DNA of 64,000 bases, taken from Flavobacterium hydatis. Its GTDB lineage: Bacteria > Bacteroidota > Bacteroidia > Flavobacteriales > Flavobacteriaceae. Numbering within the stretch: position 1 is the first letter of the stretch; each line of letters begins with the position of its first letter. A program made the position numbers and the translations under genes. The DNA lies in contig NZ_JPRM01000007.1 in NCBI RefSeq assembly GCF_000737695.1, forward strand, positions 1 through 64,000, read 5' to 3'. Shown in pieces: positions 1 through 8,890 of the stretch. Under the pieces are notes generated by a model, which ran no database searches, was not told the origin of the DNA, and was given only the letters and a program-made list of their open reading frames with translations.

Positions 1-21
1 CGTTTGTCGTTGTTGCGGGTG

Positions 22-51
22 CAAAACTACCACCTTTATCTAGATAAACAA
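22..51 (-). promoter_or_regulatory. Candidate leftward promoter at the window edge
   Basis: Read on the minus strand, TTG (plus 49-51) is followed after 19 bases by TAGTTTTG (plus 22-29), which fits the Bacteroidetes consensus. The gap between the two boxes contains the perfect 14-base palindrome TTTATCTAGATAAA (35-48), placed where a repressor could sit. The gene it would serve lies left of the window and cannot be seen. Confidence 0.5.
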
Positions 52-487
52 CACCTTTTCTTGAGTATTTTTCGTTTATTTTTTATTCTTTTCTTAACTC
101 TCTGATAACACAAAGATTACAATTTAACAAAATTTAGCATTTTTAAGATTTTTCTTAACTCCGCTGTGTTTTCAATAAAAAACCCTCTTTAAAACGTGTC
201 ACTATTACGAGTTTTTCACTAAAAGCACACGTTTATTAATAACTCAATCATATAAACCCTCTTCTTTCCCAATCTAAAAGAAACAATCATATCTCTTTTC
301 TCCTGGACACTCCAAATAAACCATTATGCATACCTATATTATAGTATACTCAAAATAACGCTCATTCCTTTTAACCATCTTACCTCCTAGCCCTGATAGT
401 AGCAGAAATCTGATCCTATATATAGTATAGCCAAATACCACTCATATATATAGGGAGAAAAACTCTCCTTATATATAGGTACAAAAA
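52..487. other. Gene-free stretch, no gene seen
   Basis: AT-rich DNA with no credible reading frame. The only structure seen is an imperfect hairpin at about 447-475 (TATATAGGGAGA against TCTCCTTATATA, one wobble pair), with further TATATA runs around it. No T-run follows it, so I do not call it a terminator. Confidence 0.5.
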
Positions 488-523
488 ACAAGAAGCCCTC
501 TCATAATTTGATAGGGCTTCTTA
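488..523 (-). terminator. Intrinsic terminator of the CDGSH gene
   Basis: Perfect 9-base inverted repeat AGAAGCCCT (491-499) and AGGGCTTCT (513-521). On the minus strand the hairpin is followed by a T-rich run, directly downstream of the leftward gene ending at 547. Confidence 0.85.
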
Positions 524-546
524 TTAGCTTTTTGAGAACTGAATTC

Positions 547-774
547 TTAACTCGTTTTCATTGGTGGCAAATCGAATGCTTTTGAATCGTGCTCGAAGTT
601 GTTACGGTGTGAACCATCGCAAAAAGGTTTGTTTATAGATAGTCCGCAACGGCAAAGTCCTAATGCTGCTCTTCCTTGTAATCCGTACACTGTTCCTTCT
701 GAATCTAGGATTTCGAAATCACCTTCTATCTTAATAGATCCGTTTTTATTAATTATTAGTTTAGTCTTACTCAT
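547..774 (-). CDS. CDGSH-type iron-sulfur domain protein
   Basis: A 75-residue protein with one CDGSH zinc-finger-like motif, CRCGLSINKPFCDGSH, at about residues 41-56. It supplies the three Cys and one His that bind a [2Fe-2S] cluster in the mitoNEET family. There is no signal peptide or membrane segment, so it should be cytoplasmic. Bacterial single-domain CDGSH proteins are thought to act in redox or iron-sulfur handling, but the exact role is not known. It is a lone gene with its own terminator downstream. Confidence 0.9.
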   Translation of the reverse strand: MSKTKLIINKNGSIKIEGDFEILDSEGTVYGLQGRAALGLCRCGLSINKPFCDGSHRNNFEHDSKAFDLPPMKTS

Positions 775-1249
775 AATGTTCTTTTCTTTTTTTGCATCAA
801 AGATTGCAAAATATATTCCGAACGATTTGCATTGGTTTATGGTTTTTATGGATTGGAGGCTTAGTTTAAATTAATTCTACTTTATGAGGTTGTTGTGCTT
901 AGCTATTACGCGAAGTTGCGCAAAGGCTACGCAGAGATTCGTAAAGGTTTTACAAGACTTCGACAGTGTTATTATTGCTTGGTTACTTTGTAACTCTGCT
1001 ACGCTATATATTTAATACTTATAATGTATAAATCTTGGTGTTTTCTAGCCCAGATAGGAACGGCATCCTTTGCTTGCCTTCTTTAGGCAAGTAAAGATAA
1101 AGTGGATAGCTGGAAGGAGCTCCTAATAAAAAACAATATCCCGAAGCGTCGGGACTCGATTCTATTGCTTATTTTTGCACAGAATTTATAATGTTAAAAC
1201 CTAAAGTCGGTTTATTTGCGGCTTTATCAGAAAAATAAAAATCAATTTT
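775..1249. other. Gene-free stretch upstream of metG
   Basis: No coding region seen. It holds fragments of flavobacterial intergenic filler (for example GCAAAGGCTACGCAGAGATTC near 920-940) and a short palindrome TCCCGA-AGCG-TCGGGA at 1139-1154. TATTTTTG at 1170-1177 matches a -7 promoter element for metG, but no matching upstream TTG box is at the right distance. Confidence 0.5.
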
Positions 1250-3307
1250 ATGTTACAAAATCCTAAGAGATATACCATTACTGCTGCTTTACCTTATACG
1301 AACGGACCGATACACATTGGCCATTTGGCGGGCGTTTACGTGCCATCTGACATTTATTCACGCTACTTACGTATGCAGGGAAAAGATGTGGCTTTTATTT
1401 GCGGAAGCGATGAGCATGGTGTGGCGATTTCTATGAAAGCTAAAAAGGAAGGTATTACTCCGCAAGAGGTAATTAATAAATATGACGGAATTATCCGTAA
1501 ATCTTTTATCGATTTCGGAATTTCTTTTGATAATTATTCTAGAACTTCGGCTAAAATTCATCATGATACGGCTTCGGAGTTTTTTAGAACGTTGTATGAT
1601 AAAGGTGATTTTATTGAAGAGGTTACGGAACAATTATATGATGCTAAGGCTAATCAGTTTTTGGCAGATCGTTTTGTGATTGGAACTTGTCCTAAATGTG
1701 GCAATGAAGAGGCTTACGGTGATCAGTGCGAAAAATGTGGGTCTACGCTTAATGCAACTGATTTGATTAACCCGAAATCGACTATTACTGGTGAAACTCC
1801 TATTTTAAAATCGACTAAACACTGGTTTTTACCTCTAGACAGATATACTGATTTCTTGACGGAATGGATTTTGGTTGGTCATAAAAATGATTGGAAACCT
1901 AATGTTTATGGTCAAGTAAAATCGTGGGTTGATGGCGGACTTGAACCTCGTGCTGTAACTCGTGACCTTGATTGGGGTATTGATGTTCCTGTGGAAGGTG
2001 CTGAAGGAAAGAAATTATATGTTTGGTTTGATGCTCCAATTGGTTATATCTCGTCGACTAAAGAATGGGCTGCTCGCGAGGGTAAAGATTGGGAACCATA
2101 CTGGAAGGATGAAGATACGAAACTCGTTCATTTTATTGGGAAAGACAATATTGTTTTTCACTGTATCATTTTCCCTGCGATGCTTAAAGCTGAAGGCAGT
2201 TATATTTTACCGGACAATGTTCCTGCAAATGAATTTTTGAATTTGGAAGGAAATAAACTTTCGACTTCTAAAAACTGGGCGGTTTGGTTACACGAATATT
2301 TAGAAGATTTTCCTGAGAAGCAAGATGTTTTGCGTTATGCACTTACAGCTAATGCTCCGGAAACTAAAGATAATGATTTTACCTGGAAGGATTTTCAGGC
2401 TAGAAACAACAACGAATTAGTTGCCGTATTTGGTAACTTTATTAATCGCGTTGTGGTTTTGACTAATAAATATTACGACGGTTTTATTCCTACTCCTAAT
2501 GAATTAATGGAGATTGACGAAGCTACTCTAGCTGAATTAAAAGCATATCCTGCTGTTATTTCTAGCTCAGTGGAGCGTTACAGATTCCGTGAAGCTTTGG
2601 GCGAATTAATGAATGTTGCTCGTTTAGGTAATAAATATCTTGCTGATGAAGAGCCTTGGAAAGTTATGAAGGATAATCCGGAGCGTGTAAAAACTCAGAT
2701 GTATGTAGCTTTACAAATTGCTGCTGCGTTGAGTATTTTATCTGAACCGTTCTTACCTTTTACTGCTGCTAAATTATCGAGAATATTAAAGAATGAAGAT
2801 AAACTAAAATGGAGTGACATTGCTGAAATTTCGGATTTAATTCCTGCTGGACACCAGATTGGAGAAGCAGAATTACTTTTTGCTAAAATCGAAGATGAAG
2901 AAATCCAGAAACAAATAGATAAATTGGAAGCTACAAAAACTGCTAATCTTGCTGAAAGCAAGCAACCTGAACCTCAGAAAGATTTAATTCAGTATGAGGA
3001 TTTCGCCAAAATGGATTTACGCGTAGGAACAATTATTGAAGCTGAAAAAATGCCCAAAGCTAATAAGCTTTTGATTCTTAAGGTTGATACTGGAATTGAT
3101 GTTCGTACGATTGTTTCGGGAATTGCTGAAAGCTTTACTCCTGAAGAAATTGTTGGTAAACGTGTAACTGTGTTAGCAAACTTAGCTCCAAGAGCTTTAC
3201 GTGGTGTTGAAAGTCAAGGTATGATCTTGATGACTACAAATGCTGAAGGAAAATTGGTTTTTGTAAACCCAGATGCTGATGTTCCTAATGGAGAAACGAT
3301 AAACTAA
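1250..3307 (+). CDS. metG: Methionine-tRNA ligase
   Basis: A 685-residue class I aminoacyl-tRNA synthetase that charges tRNA-Met. The HIGH motif is PIHIGHLAG near residue 22. The KMSKS loop appears as KLSTSK near residue 340. A zinc-binding insert has paired cysteines (CPKCG and CEKCG) near residues 148-166. A C-terminal EMAP/Trbp111-type tRNA-binding domain (about residues 575-685, starting near [12 protein letters not shown]) makes it the long form of MetG. The start ATG matches the family N-terminus. It is a single gene followed by a terminator. Confidence 0.97.
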   Translation: MLQNPKRYTITAALPYTNGPIHIGHLAGVYVPSDIYSRYLRMQGKDVAFICGSDEHGVAISMKAKKEGITPQEVINKYDGIIRKSFIDFGISFDNYSRTSAKIHHDTASEFFRTLYDKGDFIEEVTEQLYDAKANQFLADRFVIGTCPKCGNEEAYGDQCEKCGSTLNATDLINPKSTITGETPILKSTKHWFLPLDRYTDFLTEWILVGHKNDWKPNVYGQVKSWVDGGLEPRAVTRDLDWGIDVPVEGAEGKKLYVWFDAPIGYISSTKEWAAREGKDWEPYWKDEDTKLVHFIGKDNIVFHCIIFPAMLKAEGSYILPDNVPANEFLNLEGNKLSTSKNWAVWLHEYLEDFPEKQDVLRYALTANAPETKDNDFTWKDFQARNNNELVAVFGNFINRVVVLTNKYYDGFIPTPNELMEIDEATLAELKAYPAVISSSVERYRFREALGELMNVARLGNKYLADEEPWKVMKDNPERVKTQMYVALQIAAALSILSEPFLPFTAAKLSRILKNEDKLKWSDIAEISDLIPAGHQIGEAELLFAKIEDEEIQKQIDKLEATKTANLAESKQPEPQKDLIQYEDFAKMDLRVGTIIEAEKMPKANKLLILKVDTGIDVRTIVSGIAESFTPEEIVGKRVTVLANLAPRALRGVESQGMILMTTNAEGKLVFVNPDADVPNGETIN

Positions 3308-3314
3308 ACCCTTA

Positions 3315-3346
3315 AATAAAACATAAGAATTTTCTTGTGTTTTATT
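3315..3346 (+). terminator. Terminator-like hairpin after metG
   Basis: Inverted repeat of 13 bases with one mismatch: TAAAACATAAGAA (3317-3329) and TTCTTGTGTTTTA (3332-3344), eight bases after the metG stop. Confidence 0.7.
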
Positions 3347-3432
3347 ACTATTTAATCGATTTATATTTATAAGTTTGTATTGACAAAATACCTTAAGGAG
3401 CAATCCTGAAACTATATTATAAATTAACATAA

Positions 3433-3519
3433 GCGATTCCCTCGCCATGATGTCCCTGTGGAAACTATGGGAAATCTATCCTTACGGGTATTTTGTCACA
3501 TCTAAAGCGAGGGTTTCGT
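3433..3519 (+). ncRNA. Candidate structured leader RNA
   Basis: Nested complementary arms enclose this stretch: GCGA/UCGU (3433-3436 with 3516-3519), then CCCTCGC/GCGAGGG (3439-3445 with 3507-3513), then GATGT/ACATC (3448-3452 with 3498-3502). Inside them two small hairpins are possible: TCCC...GGGA, and TATCC-TTAC-GGGTA near 3477-3490. The result is a three-way-junction shape. It lies between a possible -7 element (TAAGTTTG, 3370-3377) and the ATG at 3539, so it would sit in the 5' leader of that gene. I do not recognise it as a known riboswitch class. Confidence 0.5.
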
Positions 3520-3538
3520 GTGTTTAATATTTTCGATT

Positions 3539-3814
3539 ATGACAAAAGAAAATCAAAAACCATCATATAATGATGTAATGCCATCGGTGGCAAATTTCCT
3601 TTCGGCTCTTTGGCTTGAAGGTGAATTTAGAAACCAACCTGAATATCTTGTAGAAATATTCGACATGATTCTAGAATCTGAAATTGGGAATAATCTCGAT
3701 ATCAGAACTAAAATGATTGGTTGTATAAAAACCAGTCGGATGCTGGCCAAAGCGTTGGAACCTTTTTCGGATAAACAAATAGAGAAAGCTTGTAATAAAA
3801 TTATTAGTGCTTAA
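3539..3814 (+). CDS. Hypothetical protein, 91 residues
   Basis: I do not recognise the family. It is a soluble, probably helical small protein with no signal peptide or membrane segment; the central part (FLSALWLEGEF...) looks amphipathic. The ATG at 3539 is preferred over the TTG-type start 21 bases upstream because it follows the structured leader at 3433-3519 more naturally. A strong terminator follows. It is a single-gene unit, and the unusual leader suggests RNA-level control. Confidence 0.7.
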   Translation: MTKENQKPSYNDVMPSVANFLSALWLEGEFRNQPEYLVEIFDMILESEIGNNLDIRTKMIGCIKTSRMLAKALEPFSDKQIEKACNKIISA

Positions 3815-3826
3815 CATCAAAATAAT

Positions 3827-3866
3827 AAAACGCGTGAATTTCTTAATTGATTCACGCGTTTTTTGC
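3827..3866 (+). terminator. Intrinsic terminator
   Basis: Perfect 10-base stem ACGCGTGAAT (3830-3839) and ATTCACGCGT (3850-3859) followed by a T-run. Confidence 0.92.
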
Positions 3867-3988
3867 TTTTAAACACATCGCAAATAATTTTAATTTGCTG
3901 TATTTTTGCTCAAAAAAACTCTTTTCAAGAGGCATAATTTAAAAGTCTTAATTTAAGTATATTGTACTAGGCTTGAAAAACTTTAAAA

Positions 3989-4876
3989 ATGAAAATTACA
4001 AAACCAAGATTAGCCCTAATCTGTGGAATACTCTGTATATCGATTTTCCCAATATTGATTAAACTCCGTTTGACTCCAGGGTTAATTTCGGCTTTTTACA
4101 GAATGGCAATTGCTGTAAGCTTACTTTTACCTTATGTACTTCTTACAAAGAATTTCAAACTCCCAAATACTAAATTCGTTATCCTAGCGGCACTTTGTGG
4201 TGTTTTGTTCGGGTCGGATGTTGCCGTTTGGAATATTGCCATACAAGAATCGAGTGCTACGCAAGCTTCATTGCTTACCAATTTATCTCCGCTTTGGGTT
4301 GGTATTGGTTCGTTTTTATTTTTAAAATCTAAACCTGCAACTAATTTCTGGATAGGAACTGTTGTAGCATTATTTGGGATGATTACTTTGGTTGGATTCA
4401 GCTTTTTTATTAATCTAAGTTTTGATTCCGCTTTTCTTTTAGCTGTATTGTCTGGTATTTTATACTCTATATATTTATTGGTTAGTAAAAATGTACTTTC
4501 GGAAGTTGATGTTTTATCGTTTATGACGATTAGCTTATTGGCATCAAGCATTTATTTAGGAATTCTTTGTTATTTTTTAAATGAGCCTTTTACCGGATTT
4601 TCAAACACTGGCTGGTTTGTATTGGTGCTTCAGGCTGTAATTTGCCAATTGTGTGCTTGGCTTTCTATAAGTTATGCAACACAACATATGCGCGCTACGA
4701 GAGTTTCTTTAAGTTTATTGAGTCAGGCAGTGTTAACATCTATTCTGGCATGGTTATTTCTGGATGAAATGATTACTTTGCAAATGATTATTGGAGGAAT
4801 TATTTTATTATTCGGAATTAGAATTACATTTTACGATAAAACAATTACGCTTAAAAATTTATTTTCTAAGAATTAA
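3989..4876 (+). CDS. EamA/DMT-family transporter
   Basis: A 295-residue integral membrane protein with about ten hydrophobic segments in two repeats of five, the layout of the EamA (drug/metabolite transporter) family. A proline-containing loop before helix 2 and the second-repeat start near residue 150 fit the family. Members export amino acids, nucleobases or metabolites; the substrate cannot be read from the sequence. It stands alone, with filler DNA downstream. Confidence 0.88.
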   Translation: MKITKPRLALICGILCISIFPILIKLRLTPGLISAFYRMAIAVSLLLPYVLLTKNFKLPNTKFVILAALCGVLFGSDVAVWNIAIQESSATQASLLTNLSPLWVGIGSFLFLKSKPATNFWIGTVVALFGMITLVGFSFFINLSFDSAFLLAVLSGILYSIYLLVSKNVLSEVDVLSFMTISLLASSIYLGILCYFLNEPFTGFSNTGWFVLVLQAVICQLCAWLSISYATQHMRATRVSLSLLSQAVLTSILAWLFLDEMITLQMIIGGIILLFGIRITFYDKTITLKNLFSKN

Positions 4877-4918
4877 GATTGGGAAAAGCACACGATTTTG
4901 TGTAGCTTTATTAATTCG

Positions 4919-5030
4919 TTAAGCAAAATAGTACGCAGATTTATGAGATAAAGCTAGGAATGCGAAAATAGAACGCAGATGACGCAGATTCGCTAATGCG
5001 AAAACGCAGATAAAAACGGATTTTTTAATT
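4919..5030. repeat. Degenerate CGCAGAT-type intergenic filler repeat
   Basis: The word ACGCAGAT or GCGAAAA recurs several times in about 100 bases (near 4931, 4971, 4980 and 5003). Such filler is frequent between genes in Flavobacterium genomes. No function is evident. Confidence 0.5.
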
Positions 5031-5141
5031 TTTATCAAAAAATGTTCTCGTAGATTTGGCTGATTCAGCAGATTATTTTTTAATAATTCGTGGTGAAAAA
5101 CTTTAAACAAAGAAAACTTCAAACTTTAAACAAAATTTTAA

Positions 5142-5849
5142 ATGTTACATAAAGACAAAATATCAAAACTTAAAGTAATCGCATTTGATGCCGATGATAC
5201 TTTATTTGTAAACGAACCTTATTTTCAGGAAACAGAACAAAAATTTTGTGTGTTGATGGAAGATTATCTTTCGCATCAAGGTTTATCTCAAGAATTATTT
5301 AAAACTGAAATTCAGAATCTATCTTTATATGGTTACGGAATTAAAGGATATATTCTTTCGATGATTGAAGCCGCGATACAAATTTCGAATAATACGATTT
5401 CTATCGAGGTTATTGCAAAAATCATTGAATACGGAAAAGAATTACTTGAAAAACCTATCGACTTGCTTGATGGTGTTGAAGAAACTTTACAAGCGCTTCA
5501 AGGCAAATATAAACTTGTTGTTGCTACAAAAGGAGATTTAAAAGACCAACACAGTAAATTACATCGTTCTGGTTTAGGGCATTATTTTCACCATATCGAA
5601 GTAATGTCGGATAAACAGGAAGTGGATTATGAAAAACTATTGAAACGTTTGGATATTAAAGCCGATGAATTCTTAATGATTGGAAATTCTTTAAAATCGG
5701 ATGTTTTACCTGTTTTAGGAATTGGAGGATATGCAGTTCATATTCCGTTTCATACAACTTGGGAACACGAAAAAATTAGTCATAAAGTAGAACACGAAAA
5801 CTTCTTCGCTTTTGAAAAAATAACCGAAGTAGTAAATAAATTATTATAA
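5142..5849 (+). CDS. HAD-family hydrolase
   Basis: A 235-residue haloacid-dehalogenase-like protein. Motif I is FDADDTLF (nucleophile Asp16 and Asp18), motif II is the Thr/Ser region VVATKGD near residue 128, and motif IV is IGNSLKSDV near residue 184. An alpha-helical cap follows motif I, so it is a phosphatase-like subclass I member of unknown substrate. Its stop codon TAA shares one base with the ATG of the next gene, so the two are translationally coupled. Confidence 0.9.
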   Translation: MLHKDKISKLKVIAFDADDTLFVNEPYFQETEQKFCVLMEDYLSHQGLSQELFKTEIQNLSLYGYGIKGYILSMIEAAIQISNNTISIEVIAKIIEYGKELLEKPIDLLDGVEETLQALQGKYKLVVATKGDLKDQHSKLHRSGLGHYFHHIEVMSDKQEVDYEKLLKRLDIKADEFLMIGNSLKSDVLPVLGIGGYAVHIPFHTTWEHEKISHKVEHENFFAFEKITEVVNKLL

Positions 5850-6478
5850 TGAAAACCCTTTTGGATTTGGAAACTTGGAACAGAAAAGAACATTTTCTGT
5901 TTTTCAAGCAAATGGATGAGCCTTTTTTTGGAGTAACTGTTGAGATTGATTGTACGATTGCTTACGCGAATGCCAAGAAATTAAACGCTTCTTTTTTTAT
6001 TTATTATTTGCACAAAACATTAGTTGCTGTAAATGCTATCGAAAATTTTAGATATCGAATTGCCGAAGATCAAGTTTATATATATGACAGCATAAGTGGC
6101 TCGGCAACAATTGGTCGTGAGGATGGTACTTTTGGATTCTCCTTGATTGAGTATAATCCAGATTTTAAAATATTTGAACAAATTGCCTTGACCGAAATTG
6201 AGCGTATCCAAAATACAACGGGACTTTTTACCCGAACATTTAATGAGGATAATCTCATTCATTTTTCGGCAATTCCATGGATTAATTTTACTTCACTTTC
6301 TCATGCCCGAAGTTATACTTTTCCAGATAGTTGCCCTAAAATTTCCTTTGGAAAAATGATGGTTTCTGAAACTGGAAAAAGAACATTTTCTATGTCTATT
6401 CATGTACATCATGGCTTAATGGACGCCTTACATGTTGGTCAGTTTATAGATTATTTTCAAAAACTGATGAACTCCTAA
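5849..6478 (+). CDS. Chloramphenicol acetyltransferase-like protein
   Basis: A 209-residue member of the CatA-type acetyltransferase fold. The catalytic signature appears near residue 186 as VHHGLMDALHVGQF, so the usual HHxxxDG is HHxxxDA, with the catalytic His kept. Length and the N-terminal LETWNRKEHFLFF pattern fit the family. Chromosomal CAT-like proteins in Bacteroidetes often have no resistance role, and here the gene is coupled by a one-base overlap to a HAD hydrolase. Resistance should therefore not be assumed. A terminator follows. Confidence 0.88.
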   Translation: MKTLLDLETWNRKEHFLFFKQMDEPFFGVTVEIDCTIAYANAKKLNASFFIYYLHKTLVAVNAIENFRYRIAEDQVYIYDSISGSATIGREDGTFGFSLIEYNPDFKIFEQIALTEIERIQNTTGLFTRTFNEDNLIHFSAIPWINFTSLSHARSYTFPDSCPKISFGKMMVSETGKRTFSMSIHVHHGLMDALHVGQFIDYFQKLMNS

Positions 6479-6501
6479 TCATAAAAAACATCATAACACC
6501 T

Positions 6502-6529
6502 AAAAGTCAGCTACTTAGCTGACTTTTTT
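6502..6529 (+). terminator. Intrinsic terminator
   Basis: Perfect 10-base stem AAGTCAGCTA (6504-6513) and TAGCTGACTT (6516-6525) followed by T's. Confidence 0.92.
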
Positions 6530-6581
6530 CCTTTAATTTCTTCTCTTTGTTTTTGTCTTATTTTATTACTTTTATACCTTT

Positions 6582-6610
6582 TTTGGATACAGAATTTTCT
6601 GATAATTTTG
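6582..6610 (+). promoter_or_regulatory. Promoter of the OmpA-family gene
   Basis: TTTG (6582-6585), a 17-base spacer, then TAATTTTG (6603-6610): a full match to the Bacteroidetes -33/-7 consensus. Transcription would start near 6616, which rules out a start codon at 6608 and supports 6638. Confidence 0.8.
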
Positions 6611-6637
6611 TTTGTTTGGGCAAATTTAAAATTCCAA

Positions 6638-7780
6638 ATGAAAATGAAAAAAATTACAATCATTCTGGCTTTTGCAATAGGTGCATCTAACTTACATGCA
6701 CAGTCAAAAACAGAGAAAACGACTGACAATAATTACAATAAATGGTCTATAGAATTAGATGGAGGTTTTAACAAACCACAACGTCCTTTTGCTGCTGGTT
6801 ATTCTACTACTACGATAAGCCCATATACAGTTAATTTAGGTGCTCGATACATGTTTAATAACAAATTTGGTTTAAAAGCCGATTTGGGATACAACAATTT
6901 TGAACCAAGTAAACACTCTCTTGACTTTGACTCTAAATATTACAGATTCGGTTTGCAAGGAGTTGCTAACTTAGGTAGAATCATGAATTTTGAATCTTGG
7001 ACTAATACAATTGGTTTATTAGGACATGCTGGTGTTGGTGTAGGTCGATTTGAAAGCAACAGATCAGTTGATCAAGACTGGGTAGGTAATTTTATGGCAG
7101 GTATTACTGGTCAGATTAAATTAACTAACAGAGTTGCTTTAACTGGTGATTTTACTACTTTTCTTATGGCAGACCAAGATGCTACATTTGATGGTACAAG
7201 AGACAGAAGCATGAGAGGTTTTTCTGGACTTCTTTTTACTGGTACTGTAGGTTTAAACATTTACTTAGGTAAAAATGAAAAGCATGCTGACTGGGTTGTA
7301 CTTACACAAGATGCTGATGTTTCTGCATTAGAGAACAAAGTAGCTAACCTTGAAGCTTTGGTTAATAAAATTCCTGAGAAACAAGTAATTGTTGAAAAAG
7401 CAGTAATTGCACCAATAGTACCTGAAAAAGATCTTGTAAAAGAAATGATTAATGATAAATACTATAGTGTTTATTTTGATTTTAACAAATCAACTCCAAT
7501 CGAAAATTCTACAGCTGCAATAGATGTTGTTTTAACTTACTTAAGAAAAAACCCTTCTGTTTCTCTTGATATCATTGGTTATGCTGATCAGGTTGGTAAG
7601 TCAGAGTACAATGACAAATTATCAAACTTAAGAGCTAATAATGTAAAAACTATTTTAGAGAAAGCAGGTATTTCATCTTCAAGACTAAATGTAGTTGGAA
7701 AAGGTGCTGATACATCTATTGAGAAAAACTCAGAAGAAGCTAGAAGATTAGCAAGAAGAGTTACTTTCCAAGTAAGATAA
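6638..7780 (+). CDS. OmpA-family outer membrane protein
   Basis: About 380 residues. A signal peptide (MKMKKITIILAFAIGASNLHA) is followed by an N-terminal beta-barrel of about 200 residues, then a coiled linker (SALENKVANLEALVNKI). The C-terminal OmpA-like peptidoglycan-binding domain runs from about residue 280 and has the IIGYADQVG and KLSNLRANNVKTIL motifs. It should tie the outer membrane to the cell wall. The start at 6638 (or 6644) is set by the promoter just upstream. It is a single gene, terminated at 7800-7834. Confidence 0.93.
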   Translation: MKMKKITIILAFAIGASNLHAQSKTEKTTDNNYNKWSIELDGGFNKPQRPFAAGYSTTTISPYTVNLGARYMFNNKFGLKADLGYNNFEPSKHSLDFDSKYYRFGLQGVANLGRIMNFESWTNTIGLLGHAGVGVGRFESNRSVDQDWVGNFMAGITGQIKLTNRVALTGDFTTFLMADQDATFDGTRDRSMRGFSGLLFTGTVGLNIYLGKNEKHADWVVLTQDADVSALENKVANLEALVNKIPEKQVIVEKAVIAPIVPEKDLVKEMINDKYYSVYFDFNKSTPIENSTAAIDVVLTYLRKNPSVSLDIIGYADQVGKSEYNDKLSNLRANNVKTILEKAGISSSRLNVVGKGADTSIEKNSEEARRLARRVTFQVR

Positions 7781-7799
7781 TTTATTTTAATAAAATCTC

Positions 7800-7834
7800 A
7801 AGCCCTAAAAGATTAGTCTTTTAGGGCTTTTTTT
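7800..7834 (+). terminator. Intrinsic terminator
   Basis: Perfect 13-base stem AAGCCCTAAAAGA (7800-7812) and TCTTTTAGGGCTT (7817-7829), then a T-run. Confidence 0.95.
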
Positions 7835-8016
7835 ATGCGTCAGAAAATCTGTATTTAAAATCATATAATTCTCCATCCTGCGATAATTGTATAAAGCTTA
7901 CTATGAGTAACAAACTAATGATATTGTATTTAGTCTGAATCTGAATTGTTCCTAATGAAGATTAAGGCTTCCTTCGATTGCTTAATTTTTTTTAACTTTA
8001 CCAAAAACTCACGATT

Positions 8017-8535
8017 ATGTTATCAAAAAATATAGAAACAGCGCTAAACAAGCAAATTCGCATAGAAGCAGAATCTTCTCAAACTTACTTATCTATGGCT
8101 TGTTGGGCAGAAGCTCACGGACTAGAAGGAATTGCAGAATTTATGTACACACAATCTGACGAAGAGCGTGCACATATGCTAAAACTAGTTCGTTATGTTA
8201 ACGAACGTGGAGGAGCAACAACAATTACTGATCTTAAAGCACCAAAAACTAGTTACGCTACTTTTAAAGAAATGTTTGAAGAATTATACAAGCATGAATT
8301 ATTTGTTTCTGAATCTATCAACGAATTAGTACACATTACTTTCTCTGAGAAAGATTATGCTACACATAACTTCTTACAATGGTACGTTTCTGAACAAATT
8401 GAAGAAGAAGCTACAGCTAAATCTATCCTAGATAAAATTAACCTAATTGGCGATGATAAAGGTGGTTTATACTTATTTGACCGTGATATTAAGCAATTAA
8501 CCGTAACAAGTTCTATCGCAATTAATCCAAAATAG
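8017..8535 (+). CDS. ftnA: Bacterial non-heme ferritin
   Basis: A 172-residue ferritin that stores iron in a 24-subunit cytoplasmic shell and oxidises Fe(II) at a di-iron centre. The four-helix pattern and ligand motifs are visible: EAESSQTYLSMACWAE near residue 17 and DEERAHMLKLVRYV near residue 48, with later Glu ligands near EQIEEEA (about residue 127). Length matches FtnA. The upstream 236 bases hold no gene. Confidence 0.95.
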   Translation: MLSKNIETALNKQIRIEAESSQTYLSMACWAEAHGLEGIAEFMYTQSDEERAHMLKLVRYVNERGGATTITDLKAPKTSYATFKEMFEELYKHELFVSESINELVHITFSEKDYATHNFLQWYVSEQIEEEATAKSILDKINLIGDDKGGLYLFDRDIKQLTVTSSIAINPK

Positions 8536-8601
8536 TTAAAGTTTATTTAGAATATATAAAAATAACTTATATTTGCATCAGTTTTTTAATTCACAGGAAA
8601 A

Positions 8602-8793
8602 TTGGGCAAGAAAGATAAGGTTAAAGACAAGGACAAAAAAAAGGATAAAAAGAAAAAGAAGAAAAAAGATATCCTTGATAAAATTAAACGTGCTGAAAAT
8701 TGCAAGTCGAGTTGTTGCGAAAAATACAAAAAAAGCGAGAACAAGCGTTGTAGTCGTTGCCCTATGTTTGATTTAATCAAAAAGGTTGCTTAA
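8602..8793 (+). CDS. Small Lys-rich, Cys-rich protein with TTG start
   Basis: 63 residues. The first half is almost entirely Lys and Asp (KKDKVKDKDKKKDKKKKKKK). The second half carries six cysteines in the pattern CKSSCC and CSRC plus a CP, which could bind a metal or iron-sulfur cluster. Translation appears to start at TTG (8602) behind AGGAAA; no in-frame ATG fits. TATATTTG (8568-8575) resembles a -7 promoter element and a strong terminator follows, which supports a real gene. I do not know its function. Its position just after ferritin hints at metal handling but does not show it. Confidence 0.7.
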   Translation: MGKKDKVKDKDKKKDKKKKKKKDILDKIKRAENCKSSCCEKYKKSENKRCSRCPMFDLIKKVA

Positions 8794-8812
8794 CACTATT
8801 TATAGATATATA

Positions 8813-8844
8813 AAATGCTCTCTTAATCGAGGGCATTTTTTTTA
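8813..8844 (+). terminator. Intrinsic terminator
   Basis: Ten-base stem with one wobble, AAATGCTCTC (8813-8822) and GAGGGCATTT (8829-8838), then T's. Confidence 0.9.
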
Positions 8845-8890
8845 TGATAAAGTTCAAACAAATAATCATCCCAATACATAAACTCAATAA

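Noticed and set aside
447..475. Imperfect TATATAGGGAGA hairpin as a terminator
   Set aside because: No T-run and no gene ending just before it on either strand.
3433..3519. The structured leader as a known riboswitch class
   Set aside because: I could not match conserved core bases of TPP, SAM, cobalamin, purine, preQ1, THF or glutamine classes, so I call it only a candidate.
4132..4551. 139-codon reading frame on the minus strand
   Set aside because: Antisense to the EamA transporter, with no recognisable domain or start signal.
5849..6478. The CAT-like gene as a chloramphenicol resistance gene
   Set aside because: The motif differs (DA instead of DG) and no resistance context is visible; many chromosomal homologues have other roles.
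8573..8776. 67-codon Lys/Arg-rich frame on the plus strand
   Set aside because: Overlaps the Cys-rich 63-residue gene in another frame; begins upstream of the RBS and shows no motif.
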